From positions 186,001 to 250,000 of the forward strand of contig VXAI01000158.1 of assembly GCA_013399305.1 (NCBI GenBank): 64,000 nucleotides of DNA, read 5' to 3'. This DNA comes from Rostratula benghalensis (lineage: Eukaryota > Chordata > Aves > Charadriiformes > Rostratulidae). Shown here one piece after another: positions 48,942 to 60,729 of the stretch; position 1 is the stretch's first letter, and the number at the start of each line of letters is the position of its first letter. Below the pieces are notes generated by a model. It saw only the letters and a program-made list of their open reading frames with translations, was not told the origin of the DNA and made no database searches. Both the position numbers and the translations under genes were made by a program.

Positions 48942-49361
48942 GTAACTCTTGCTTTTTAACGTATTAAATGCACTTTGTGGTTTACTTTTACTTGTATTTA
49001 GTAGGTTGTTGCTTTCACAGCAAATATTATCGACTCTGGTATTGATACTGATCTCTGTCATGGAATTTATTGACATTAAAGTTACGGGTTTAGATGGAAA
49101 GTTGTTAAATTATAGATCCAAATATTAAATTCTTAGCAGCATGTTTAGATGATGATTTGGAGGTTAAAGTTGTCAGCTGTGGCAAGTGAAATAGGTGCTG
49201 TATTGCATGCACTGCTATGATACAGATGCTATCGAAGCCTCTCGAATAAGCAATCTGAATTCTGTGTTACATGTCTTCCAACGGTAAATCTAAGAAGGCA
49301 ATAATTAATTTTCTTTGGTGATTTGAGTATATAATGGCTGTCTGACATGTTGCTTTCATAG
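48942..49361 (+). other. SUPT3H intron, 420 bases (if the cassette exon is used)
   Basis: Short AT-rich GT-AG interval ending 'catgttgctttcatag'. No repeats seen. Confidence 0.6.
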
Positions 49362-49550
49362 CCACACCTTGTCGGGCAATCTACAAGTGTGAAGACCAAT
49401 CTTGACTCACCTGAAAACACCCCGCCTCCTACACCCACACCCCCAGCCTCAGCAGGTCAGCAACACCTCGGGAAAACCTCGTCAGGAGCCCTGGGGAATG
49501 GTGGCATTGGACAGGACACCACCAAATCCAAACAAAGGAAAAGAAAAAAG
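49362..49550 (+). CDS. SUPT3H: Probable SUPT3H cassette exon, Pro/Thr-rich with basic tail
   Basis: Bases 49362-49550 are 189 long, exactly 63 open codons, flanked by an acceptor 'tgttgctttcatag' and a donor AAG|GTCAAA. The phase is 0 at both ends, as required between the neighbouring SUPT3H exons. The peptide begins PHLVGQSTSVKTNLDSPENT, has a proline/threonine run PPPTPTPPASAG, a Gly/Ser-rich middle and ends in KSKQRKRKK, which resembles a nuclear localisation signal. It would insert into the loop before the last helix of the second histone fold. It is absent from the ~317-residue SUPT3H I remember, so it is probably alternatively used. Longer isoforms exist in databases and may already include it. 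Confidence 0.7.
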
Positions 49551-51783
49551 GTCAAAACATTTTCAGGAAATAACATGTCTCATTTTTAATACTCAATTTA
49601 AATTATATCATATGCTAACTGCCAATGTTATTGTAGGGCCAAATGTGTGGTTTGGTTGTTCTTTTTGTCAGAACTAGGCTAAAGCTTCGCAGTAATGCCT
49701 GCAAATTGAACTTTGTTGCGGTAACAATAAAAGATGAGCTGTTCGTCTGCAGAAGCAGCGGTAGACACCATCCCAAATAATCACCCCTATTTTCTGACAG
49801 TACCGGTTAGCATAGGTTTTGAGGGTCAAAGCATAAGCAAAATAGGCAAAGTTGTGATTTTCCTGCATCCAGCAGCATTAAGCATCTACCTTCTTTGCCT
49901 ACAACAACTTTGCCTGACTCGCTTTGTTTTTATGCCAGTTGGTTGCATTCAGTCTAAATATTTGTTTACTTTGCATAAAATATGGAGTGTGAAATGTAAA
50001 TATTACAATCTTCTGTTGTAGATTGTTGGTATTCTGTCTGAGAGGGATATATAGGTACCTTAAAACCACAGGGGAAATAGATTTGATTACATTTGATAGG
50101 AAGCACTGTCTTAGTCACTTAGGGCTTTTTTTGAAAAAAAAAAATAAAAAAAAAAAATGATGGTAGCACTCATTTTCCTGCAGAGCAATGGAGTGACTGG
50201 TGATTTCCTGATGTGTGTTATTATTCTCCTAAAACAAATACTCATCTTTCACATTTAAACTAGAGATTTTTACAATGACAGATCGAAAAAGATTTATTTT
50301 CTCTTTCTAGTGTCATCAGTGCTGTAGATATCTAATATGCTCAACTTTTTCTCTGCCCTTATTATACTCCATTTAGAAAGCCTTTAGTGAATCCTAAAAA
50401 CCTCTCTGAAGGTTTTTGCTTTTCGTCTTGCTTTTTTATATTACATTTGATTATGTTTTGTTTCTGTGGCCAATTTCCGTTATAATTCCTAGGAACAAAA
50501 ATTTAGCTGGAGATGTCGTTCTTGATACCTTATATTTCACTGGTGGTGTGAGTTGATTTTCAATTCTTAAATGTTTGACTTAATGCCTTTTGAAATGATT
50601 ATAGTCTAAAAAGTGCACCATTTTAATGAAATGTTCCCATGACTTATCCAATTTGGCTAGGTATATACAGGGTATAACTGAGGCATTGAGACAAATGAGT
50701 TAACTTGGTGAAGAATGTTATTCTTAGTCCATGAAGGCCCAGTCCTGCTGAAAATATTTGAGTTTCACATTCCCTTTATGAATGTCAATCAGCGAGGGAA
50801 GAATCTGCCATCGTATAATGAATAAATCTGTGTGTACACACAGGCTCCAGTCGACTCAGCACTCTTAAAACATTTTCTAAATAATGTCCCAAGTTTGACA
50901 GCATTAGTATATAGAGTAAATGCATGGGGGGACTGTGAATGTGTGTACCTTAAATTTTAGTGTATAATGTAAGGTTTTGTCACTCTTAGTACATTCACTA
51001 ATATAGATTTCATTAATTTATTACCGTGGAGCCATCTTTCTGATAAGTTGTGTGAATTCTGGCAAGCAGCCGTGTTTAGATGGAGCCTAAACAGATATTT
51101 CATTTTGACTAGCACGGAGAAAAGAGTAACTTTTTCATTTAAAATCCTGGGGACATTTTTGTGAAATTGATGATCCAGAAGCAGTGAATTCTTATTTTTC
51201 TACTTAGGGTCCTTAATCCAAAAAGACACTTGAAATTTGAAAACATTCTAGTTTGAGGTAATTAAAATATTTTTGCATTCCTTCAACACCGTTCTGTGAC
51301 GTGTTTCGTCTTCAAATTTCCGTCTGATGTTACTCAATGGTGATTTTGGTGTCAAATTGCTTTCCCACTTTGGGTACTTGTTCAATATTTTCCCTACCCC
51401 TTGACATCATAATGAGAGCCTGAAATGTTTTAAAAATAGCTTCTGCGGTTATTGCAGTATGACTTATATGACCCTTTCATTTCAGTTTGAACATTTTCTG
51501 CTCTTTTCAATTGCAACATACAGCAGCACTAGGTGAAAGATTTAAGAGGACAAATATGGTGTTCTTTGGGTCTCTTAAGCAAAGTTCATGTAAAAGTCTG
51601 CTTTGATTTGTTAATAGCTTTTTTTCTCTAATGTAGTGTGTGGCAGCAATGATGTGTATCCTCAGGAAAAAAAAAAAAAAGAAAAAGGGTCCATTTTATA
51701 AAGGTTTATTTTCATACTTTATGCACTGTAGGTCTGTTGTGTGTTTTTAATTTAGTAACAATTTATGTGTTTTTCTGTTGCAG
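49551..51783 (+). other. SUPT3H intron
   Basis: GT-AG interval with an A-rich tract near 50134-50158 and another at 51666-51680, ending 'gtgtttttctgttgcag'. No repeat family recognised. Confidence 0.7.
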
Positions 51784-51894
51784 AGCACTGCAGCCTGTGG
51801 TATAGAGGCTCAAAGCGATGCCATACAGCCCAGCCACATCAGAGAGGCCATTCGACGCTATGGCCACAAGATTGGCCCCCTTTCCCCATTCACA
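51784..51894 (+). CDS. SUPT3H: SUPT3H exon, last helix of second histone fold
   Basis: Thirty-seven codons reading [20 protein letters not shown], then [30 protein letters not shown] is the start of the last helix and its helix-capping loop, highly conserved in SPT3. The acceptor is 'tttctgttgcag' and the donor is ACA|GTACGT, in phase 0. The expected terminal exon (about 13 residues in human, from memory, starting NAYRR) was not seen downstream, so the gene runs out of the window or its last exon is in the N gap. Without splicing, the frame would stop 17 codons beyond the donor. Confidence 0.95.
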
Positions 51895-53865
51895 GTACGT
51901 AATAACAGAGTTATAAAAAGTTATATTTATAATCTTAAGGAACTTTGATTTTCAAGTGGTCAAATGAAGAAGCTTTGGAATTGTTGAGAGCAATTTGTGG
52001 TGACTGTAATTTTCTTTATAAAAGTGGCATAATTCTCTTGGGAAATAAAACTTAGTAATTTCTGTCTCTTTTTGGAAGGACAAAAAAAGTTTTTTTTTTC
52101 TTTTAAATATTATTTTCTTTCAATTACAAATTATGCTTTTTTGTTAGTGCTTGAATTTTCTGTTTTTCCAAAGTTTAGGTTTACAGTTATTTTAAATTAT
52201 ATGTATTCCAATATGGTGAGGAGCACTTTATATTCTAAAATTAGTTGTGTGTCAGATACCGCTCCTATTGGAAGTTGAACTCTCAAGTGACACATTTACA
52301 GTTGGAGAAAGAAGAGAATGGTTTCTTTAGACAACTTTGAACCTTCACTGAAGTGTAATGGAACTGGGCTTGTGGTAGAACCCTGGTGGGTTGTGAGGTT
52401 TTGCCATCATTCTTTCTATGCAAATTGCAAATCCATTGTTCAGAGCAGCCAAACGAATTCTTTATTTAATATTCTCCTCTGATACAAATGGGAAAGTAGT
52501 CTATCTCCAGTGTCATAAATTGGGGTCATTTTCTTCTCTTCTGCTTTTCTATGTGGCATATATGCTTGCTTACCTCAGAATATCTACGTTTAGGAAAGAA
52601 TGAATGTCTAAGAAATCATTATAGGAAAAAAACAAAACTGAAAACAACAAACCAGATCTGTACCCCTAAAAATCAGGAAGAAATTGTCCAGTTTCGGAGG
52701 GATTTTAAGAAAGGAAAATTATTCTGAATTTGGAGGAAATTAATCTACAGAAAAATTACACAGAAGTATATGAAGTTCATAAATATCTAGACAATAGTGG
52801 GACTTAACCACAGAAAGGAGGAATAAGAAAGAGTAAATAAATACGTGAACTTATAATTTTCCTACTGTCAAAACGGATCAATGCTTTTATAAATGGCAGC
52901 AGATGTTTGGTTTATTAATGATAGTTGGTACGAATTTGCAATGAAATATCTCTACATAATTTTACCTGTCTCTTTTGCCACTCACAAAATGCTAGATTAG
53001 TATCATGGACAGCATAGAATAGAATTTCTAGTCCAAAATAGAGAAGTGCTTTTAGCAGAAGTTTGCTAAGAGAGGTAGCTAAGAACATGGCAATAGCTTC
53101 TGAAAGCAGAGAATGTATCTAATTTTATTATAAAGAAGTAAAAGAGCTCACATAAATGGTTACAGAGAGGTAAGTCTATCTTCCTGGGCCCTCACTAAAA
53201 GTGGTTTGGTTAATTATTAACCAAAGTTAGAAATTTCTTTGCAACCACAAGATACAATAAAATACTCTGGTTTTGGGTTGGGTGTTTTTATGCCCTCCTA
53301 TGTTGTGAACTTCCTGAACAGCTCGATTAACTGAAGAGTTTAATTTGTTGACATTGTGTACTGTCAACATGGTTGATGAAATGAGCAGATCTTGTTCTCT
53401 CTAAACAAGCCTAGAGCAGGAAAGGGAATCTTGGGTCATCTGCTAGATGTGTACAGATGTTGTAGAGCTGTAACATGATTCCTTTTATGATGAGAGTTCA
53501 GGAAATGGATTTTATGAGATATTATAGACTATGCATTTAGGTCTGCCAATCTGCCTACTTTTCCGGTCAGTGCTCTCACTGGCAGTTTTGGAGACAAACA
53601 CTGCTATCACAATTGTCCACAACCAAAGTACCTCAATCTTCCTGTAAGTTCCTCACAAATGCAGAAAGCATGAAGGCACATTGATACTTACTTTGACCCA
53701 ACCCTTTCATAGTGCCCGACCCTCACACTGTTGGATTTAAAAATATTCTCTCTAGGCAATTTGAATAGTACTGTGGCAACGTTTCTTCAGCATGTCTTCT
53801 GCTTTCTCCTTTTCCCGCTGCCTTCACAATAGTTTCTTTGTGTATCTGCGCAGCCTCCTAGACAG
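51895..53865 (+). other. Downstream SUPT3H intron
   Basis: About 2 kb of AT-rich sequence with no assignable feature. Confidence 0.55.
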
Positions 53866-54394
53866 GGTGACAGAACTGCATCTGGAATATTGTGTCCAGT
53901 TCTGGGCCCCTCAGTTCAAGGATAGGGAACTGCTTGAGAGCGTCCAGGGCAGGGCCACAAAGATGATGAAGGGAGTGGAGCATCTCCCAATATAAGGAAA
54001 GGCTGAGGGAGCTGGGTCTCCTTAGCTTGGAGGAGCTTGAGGGGTGACCTCATTAATGTTTATAAATATGGAAAGGGTGAGTGTCAGGAGGGTGGAGCCA
54101 GGCTCTTCTCAGTGACAGGCAATGATAGGACAAGGGTCAAAGGGTGCAAGCTGGAACATAAGAGGTTCCACTTAAATATGAGGAAAAAACTTCTTCCCAG
54201 TGAGGGTAGCAGCACTAGCAGAGGCTGCCCAGAGAGGCTGTGGAGTCTCCTTCTCTGGAGACATTGAAAACCCACCTGGACATGTTCCTTTGTGACCTGA
54301 TCTGGGTGTTCCGGCTCCAGCAGGGGGATTGGACTGGATGATCTTTCAAGGTCCCTTCCAATCCCTGATGTTCTGTGATGCTGTGATTCTGTGA
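53866..54394 (+). repeat. CR1 LINE copy
   Basis: Plus-strand CR1 from 'gaactgcatctggaatattg' to the tail 'gatgctgtgattctgtga'. It is collinear with 47745-48260 over about 510 bases and very similar to it, including the distinctive 'gtttataaatatg-aaagggtgagtgtcagga' region. Frames at 53792-53995 and 54037-54267 are broken ORF2 C-terminus. Confidence 0.94.
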
Positions 54395-55766
54395 ACCAGC
54401 AGGAAAGGTGGCTTTACTCATTGTCCTTCTTGTGATGATTGCATGGTGACACTTCAAAAACTGGAGAGAGAGAAATATTGAATTGGTATCTGTCATTAGA
54501 TTCAGCAAAGTCATGCTTTCAGCTGTTTCCACCCTTAAAATTAACTTAAAATTCATGTAAAGAAGTTAGGAATATACATTTGCATACCATCTCTTCCATT
54601 TCTCTTACGCCTGTTTATCCTTCCACATCAGATGGGCATCATAGTCAATAGGTCTCCTGACAGCGTTGGTTGTAGGTAAGGGGGGAAGGATTTTTCTGCA
54701 TGTCCAGATATATTTTCCACTGATGGCAGTTTACTGCTCTACTCTACCAACATGTAACATGTTTTGCTAGCATAGAACACAACAGTCCTACTGCAGAAGC
54801 AGGGGAAAGAATGAGCACAGTTCACCAAAGAAGCAACCATCTTTGTGAGCCATGTACGTGTTCAGTTCAGTCAGTGAACCAGAGAGATCAGACTGAATTT
54901 GAAGTAAAAGACTTTTCATTCTTACAATAGCAACAAGAAAAAAGTGCGAGTCTGCTAATGCCAAAATGCAATTTATACTCCAGTATAAAATTATGATAAT
55001 TGCACAGGAAGAATGGAGAAACAGTCCTAGAAAGCTGACCGTTTACGTATCTACCCCAAATAACACGATGTGTGTAATGAACGTACAGGAAATCCGATAC
55101 GAGGAATGATAGACGAAAACATAGTTATCCAAAGTGTCCAACAACAGTTTTGCTTTAGTGCTGGCCGTTGAGAAAAGACTGGGGAAAGAAAAGGGAATCA
55201 CTTTAAATGTTTTCCTGTCTTCCAAAGTAATATTATATGAACTTTAGCATAGTAGAACTAGCGGAATTTAATAAATTGTTTTAATTTTGCAGGCCTATGC
55301 TATTCTGAAATTTTCTTGGATATGTGACTATTGAGCAGGAAGGAGGATTTACAGAAGAATTTTTCCCTTGCTGTAAATTAGTAAGAAATAATGGACAGCT
55401 CTGGACTATTTTTTCATTTTAAACAATTTCCATTTCATTCCAGCCAGCCATGCGAGGCAGAGAGCAAACATTTTCTTTTTCATTTGGGAAATTAGTTTTA
55501 ATTTAGCTAGAGTTGGTTTTTGGCTTTTTGCCATGCTGTCTAGTGTGAGGTATTCAGCAGTCTCCCCAAAATTCATTCTATCATTTTTAATGTTTATGAT
55601 TGTGTTTTGAAAGACCTTATCAGCAATACATCTAGAGAAATGAATAACAATCTGGACCTGCAAAGTATATGATAGAATTTCCCTGCTTAAAAGTGTAAGA
55701 TACTATAATGTTCTCTGTATGAAAAATCATGTGATTACATTCTAAACCAAAACCAGACAAGAGTAT

Positions 55767-55767
<1 letters not shown>
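54395..55767 (+). other. Downstream SUPT3H intron segment
   Basis: Unique AT-rich sequence. It includes an acceptor-like 'tttaattttgcag' before 55293, discussed as a weak alternative terminal exon. Confidence 0.5.
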
Positions 55768-55858
<91 letters not shown>

Positions 55859-55860
55859 TC
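55768..55860. repeat. TTTC/CTTT tetranucleotide microsatellite, at least 23 units
   Basis: Perfect CTTT repeats run into the assembly gap, so the full length is unknown. After the gap the sequence resumes pyrimidine-rich (about 56722-56756), as if the tract continues through the gap. Confidence 0.98.
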
Positions 55861-56721
55861 NNNNNNNNNNNNNNNNNNNNNNNNNNNNNNNNNNNNNNNN
55901 NNNNNNNNNNNNNNNNNNNNNNNNNNNNNNNNNNNNNNNNNNNNNNNNNNNNNNNNNNNNNNNNNNNNNNNNNNNNNNNNNNNNNNNNNNNNNNNNNNNN
56001 NNNNNNNNNNNNNNNNNNNNNNNNNNNNNNNNNNNNNNNNNNNNNNNNNNNNNNNNNNNNNNNNNNNNNNNNNNNNNNNNNNNNNNNNNNNNNNNNNNNN
56101 NNNNNNNNNNNNNNNNNNNNNNNNNNNNNNNNNNNNNNNNNNNNNNNNNNNNNNNNNNNNNNNNNNNNNNNNNNNNNNNNNNNNNNNNNNNNNNNNNNNN
56201 NNNNNNNNNNNNNNNNNNNNNNNNNNNNNNNNNNNNNNNNNNNNNNNNNNNNNNNNNNNNNNNNNNNNNNNNNNNNNNNNNNNNNNNNNNNNNNNNNNNN
56301 NNNNNNNNNNNNNNNNNNNNNNNNNNNNNNNNNNNNNNNNNNNNNNNNNNNNNNNNNNNNNNNNNNNNNNNNNNNNNNNNNNNNNNNNNNNNNNNNNNNN
56401 NNNNNNNNNNNNNNNNNNNNNNNNNNNNNNNNNNNNNNNNNNNNNNNNNNNNNNNNNNNNNNNNNNNNNNNNNNNNNNNNNNNNNNNNNNNNNNNNNNNN
56501 NNNNNNNNNNNNNNNNNNNNNNNNNNNNNNNNNNNNNNNNNNNNNNNNNNNNNNNNNNNNNNNNNNNNNNNNNNNNNNNNNNNNNNNNNNNNNNNNNNNN
56601 NNNNNNNNNNNNNNNNNNNNNNNNNNNNNNNNNNNNNNNNNNNNNNNNNNNNNNNNNNNNNNNNNNNNNNNNNNNNNNNNNNNNNNNNNNNNNNNNNNNN
56701 NNNNNNNNNNNNNNNNNNNNN
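55861..56721. other. Assembly gap, 861 Ns
   Basis: Undetermined bases. The gap starts inside the microsatellite, so polymerase slippage or assembly collapse is the likely cause. Any exon in it cannot be seen. Confidence 0.99.
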
Positions 56722-58266
56722 TTTTTCTTTCTCTCTGTTTTTTTTTTGTTTTTAATCTTTTAATCAGTAGTGGCAGGTCTCATACATAATAGCAGAGACA
56801 GATAAAGGTATAGATATGTGATTATATTGCTAGCTGGGAAACCATCCTTGTTTTCTCCAGATGCAACACCACACTCCAAAAATATGAAACCCCCTACCTC
56901 CCTTCTCCTCTGTGGGCTTACAGGAAGGGATCTGCCTCCTTCATATTTGACCTAGGTACTTTCCTGTGCACACCTAAAGCTAACTCTGTCTTTGAGTCAC
57001 TTGCCATTGAGACTGTGATGTATGAGACTTTGATTCTGCTCTGCTGAATAAAATGTATTTGTTTTTTTGTCACAGTTCACAGGAGTGTAGGAACCAATAG
57101 GAAAGTCTTCTTCTGGTCTGGTATTTATTCTGCCTTCATTGAGGTGTGGGTTGCTTGGCTTTTCCTTAGAGCATTTTTCCTTTTTTCAAGGATGCTTTAT
57201 GTTGAAAGTAGGACTACCAGGTACACCAGATGAGAGGGCCATGAGAACTTTATTCATGTGGGCATTGGCTCTATTCTTGTGTCATCAGCAAAGTGTTTCA
57301 TCTTTTTCATCATGTTTCATTGTCTCACAAAGTTTTATCAAGAAATGAAGTCGTGCCCTCATCCAGGTGTGAGGGATTGACTTCAGGGAGAAGCTATTCC
57401 TGCATACACCAGGACTCATTTTGTATTTGGCATCCAGTGTTTTACTGGGTATGAACCTAAGACTACATTTTACTGCGTTGGTGTCCTGGTTTGCTTTGCC
57501 TCCTTGTGTGAAAAGGACATAGGACAGGACAGGAATGGAGGTGTGTTACCTAAATGCAGTCATAGTGGAGTGGGGACTCTTTAGCCCAGAACTAGTTATG
57601 TCACTACCTGAGAAAGACTGTGAGTTGTTCTAAGCGAATAAATAAATATTTCAAGACTGTTGGGTAACTGTTAGTTTTGTCGGACGGATGGTTTTTACAG
57701 AAATAGAGATACTGGGTATTTTCAAGTGTTAAGTCAATTACAGAGATGAACAGTGCTAGTAATAATAACAATCACCAAGACACTTGGATTTTTATAACAC
57801 CTTTGTTATGGACATATAAAACTGCGAACTTTTTGCTGGTAACATCCATTGAACCATTTTCTTGATAGTGATGGGGTGATATCTGACATGCTGTGTTGGG
57901 CAATTTTCTCTGAAGGAATTGCTATCTATGGTGTCTGTCACACCCAAAGAAGGGACAAGGGAAAGGGAAGAGCAGAAACAAAGCAAATTTTCTCAAATTT
58001 CTTTGAATATGCATTCCAGCATGCTACCGACGGTCAGAAACCCTTGCTGTACAGAATTCCTTATAGAAGCTGTGGCTTATGGACTAGCACACTAGGTGGC
58101 TGGACATGCTGACTGATTTCAGTGGTGAAGAAACCAAAGCATGTTATGAGATAATGGATGTTCTCTGACTCCATGCTTTTGAGTATATAAAAAGGAATTT
58201 GGTGCTTATGCCCATGTGGGGTTTCCACATTTTCTAGGTTCTCCACCTGAAGTTCAAGATATTAGT
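56722..58266 (+). other. Downstream intron segment
   Basis: Starts pyrimidine-rich, then ordinary AT-rich sequence. No recognised repeat or exon; 60-90 codon frames lack coding character. Confidence 0.5.
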
Positions 58267-58475
58267 CAAAGAATCATAGAAAGGTTTGGGTTGGTAGGGA
58301 CTTCTAAAGATCATCCAGTACAACCTTCCTGCCATGGACAGGGACATCTTGCACTAGATAGGTTGCTCAAAGACTAATGCAACCTGAAGGTGAACACATC
58401 CAATGATGGGACATCCAAAACTTATCCGAACAACCTGTTCCACTGTCTCATCATCCTCATCCTGATAGGACTCCT
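58267..58475 (-). repeat. Diverged CR1 LINE 3' fragment
   Basis: Begins 'aaagaatcatagaaaggttt' then 'gggttggtagggacttc', and continues to 'aggttgctcaaag' and 'acctgttccactgtctcatc'. This is the complement of an older CR1 3' end, of the same group as 16915-17075. Confidence 0.85.
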
Positions 58476-60646
58476 GCCAGCTTCATTCTGTTAGAAGATA
58501 TGAGAAAGAGTAGACCTAGGTTGACCTTCGTTCAAATATTCAAAATGATCTTGCATTCTGATGCAGTTTGAGACGTACATGATAGAACCCCGATATTGCT
58601 GACTTGTACTGATGTGAATCATGTTTTATTTTTGGTTTCACTGGCTCTTGCTGGGTTTGACTGGTTGAACCTTGATCAAACCACGATGAACCCCATCAGT
58701 TTTAGTTGCAAGATGCAGGCATGCTTTCTTTTAAAAATGACTAGATTTCTGAAGGACATCCTGTAAAGACCTTATGTTTTGTAGAACACTTCAAAATACT
58801 AGTGTTACTTCTAAAATGGAAAATCTGAATTTAAGTGCAAGTTTTATCTTTTGCTACTGAAAAACTCAGTCCCATAAATAGAATTTAGAATTTGTTTCTG
58901 TTTAAAAAGCAAATTAAACATTTTATATTAAAAAAAAAAAAAACAACCCCAACACACAAAACCAAAAACAAAACCCAAACAGACCAAAGCATATTCCTTT
59001 GGGACTATCTTCTTAAGATGGTTAATATATATTCGCGAAGGATGAACAGTGACATTTTCTGACATCTTTCCCTTTTTTGATGTTTCATCATGACCATCCC
59101 TCTCCTCCATCTGATTTGGTGATAACTGTTCCTAATAAGGCAGTTTGGGAAGAAGCGTTAAGCTGTGCAATTTATTCTTTAGCAAAATTTGATGGATCTT
59201 GGTTTGGACAAAAAGAGCACTTTGAAAGTTTTATAAAGAGACGGTAAATGAGAACTAACATTAAACTAGTGAAAATGATCCGTTTGCATTTATTTTGACC
59301 TTAATAGCTATGTCAAAATGACATAATTAGAGCATTTAGGTTTTGTCTCCATGTGCAAGCCACAATGGAAAGCAGCAAGTGTACTCTAGATTCTTCTGCA
59401 TTGTGTTATGCCTATGGTCATCTAGTCTAGACATATATTTTACCCATATATTTGTATATTCGGTATTAGGTGGCAGTCAGTGTTGCCTACTTTAAAGCAT
59501 GGGCCTTTCAAGAAGCAGAGAAATAAGTAATTTATTAAAAAAAAAAAAAAAGCTCCATACAATTTTGCAAGATATGAATAGGAAATATGTAACTCTTCAT
59601 CGTATGGGATGGTGCAAATCCACGTGCCGTACCTGAATCTAATTCTCGGTGCTCTGTGTGTTCAAGTTAAGGAAGTGAGACATTTTATGTGTATTAATTC
59701 ATTTCATGCTAAATCTTTCTTCATTGGTTAAGGAAAATGTGAGACTGTATATAGGATTAACAGTCTTTTAACAGATTAACAGTCTTTTTATCTTGGAGAT
59801 TAATTTATATTTTGCATATGAAATTAGTATATTTCAATATTGTAATGTTTTTATATAATATCTATTTTTAATTGTATTCTTCTATGCATGTTCTTTTTCT
59901 TATTATTCATTTAGATAGTTGAGGAGCAGAATTATCCTAAATGCCCACTCCTTGGACATCCACTCAGTCTATCTGAGGTTCTCAAGTAAAATGATATTGG
60001 TATTGCAACCCTTTACCTGGAGACTATAACCACATGACTGTAACCACTTAATGCTTCATTTGGATGAGGGGTCTAACTATTAGACACACTGACATGTGAG
60101 CTAGCATGAAGAGAGTAAGAGAATTGCTTCTCTCATATGTACAGAGTGCATTGGAGTTCAACAGCAAGTCAGTGGAAAGTCATACGGAGAAAAAGCAATT
60201 TGCCATATTTTGTAGATGACCTGGATGTGTCCCTCTTTCTTTCATGAAACTTTGGTTTTGGCTCTTAGTTTACAATATGGCAGCATCATTGATTTCAGTA
60301 AGATTCAGGATTTATAATGGGATCAAAATCAATACCAGACAAAATTATAAGAAGCTCAGTCTTTCTACAGACTGGCCAAAAAATTTAAAATAATAATAAT
60401 AATAATAATGATCTCGTACATTTACATTAATCTAAAAAGCTCATCTATGTAAAATGCATGGAGAAAATTATCCACAGTCTTGACTGGGCCTATAGGTATA
60501 ATCCTAGTGCTTGTGATGGTGAGAGAACAAATCTATTAAAAAGCACATCCTCTGCTCTGAAATTAAAACCAAAGCTACAACAGTGGAAGACCACAGGCAA
60601 ATAAAGAATACAAAAATGTTTCTAGAACAGATGCTTTGTCCCCTTG
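58476..60646 (+). other. Downstream intron segment
   Basis: AT-rich. It holds A-tracts at 58930-58943 and 59537-59550, an 18-19-base tandem near 59755-59788 (gattaacagtcttt twice), a short AAT repeat at about 60387-60410, and an acceptor-preceded open segment at 59915-59989. Confidence 0.5.
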
Positions 60647-60729
60647 AGTGTTCCTGCTTTGGCAGGGGGATTGGACTGGATGATCTTTCAAGGTCCCTTC
60701 CAATCCCTGATACTCTGTGATTCTGTGAG
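60647..60729 (+). repeat. Short CR1 3' end
   Basis: 'gtgttcctgctttggcaggg' to 'ctctgtgattctgtga': the last ~83 bases of the same CR1 subfamily as 47557-48260 and 53866-54394, with few differences. Confidence 0.92.

Larger units (their letters stand above)
14332..51894 (+). other. SUPT3H: SUPT3H gene body, visible part
   Basis: Seven exons totalling 723 coding bases (241 codons) join in consistent phases (0,1,0,1,0,0,0) and read as SPT3 homologue throughout. Counting about 62 residues upstream and about 13 downstream, this gives about 316 residues, close to the ~317-residue human form as I remember it. The product is a SAGA/STAGA/TFTC subunit with two histone-fold halves resembling TAF13 and TAF11. 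It bridges to TBP and acts in the nucleus in transcription initiation. Neither the promoter, the start codon nor the stop codon is in the window. Confidence 0.95.
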
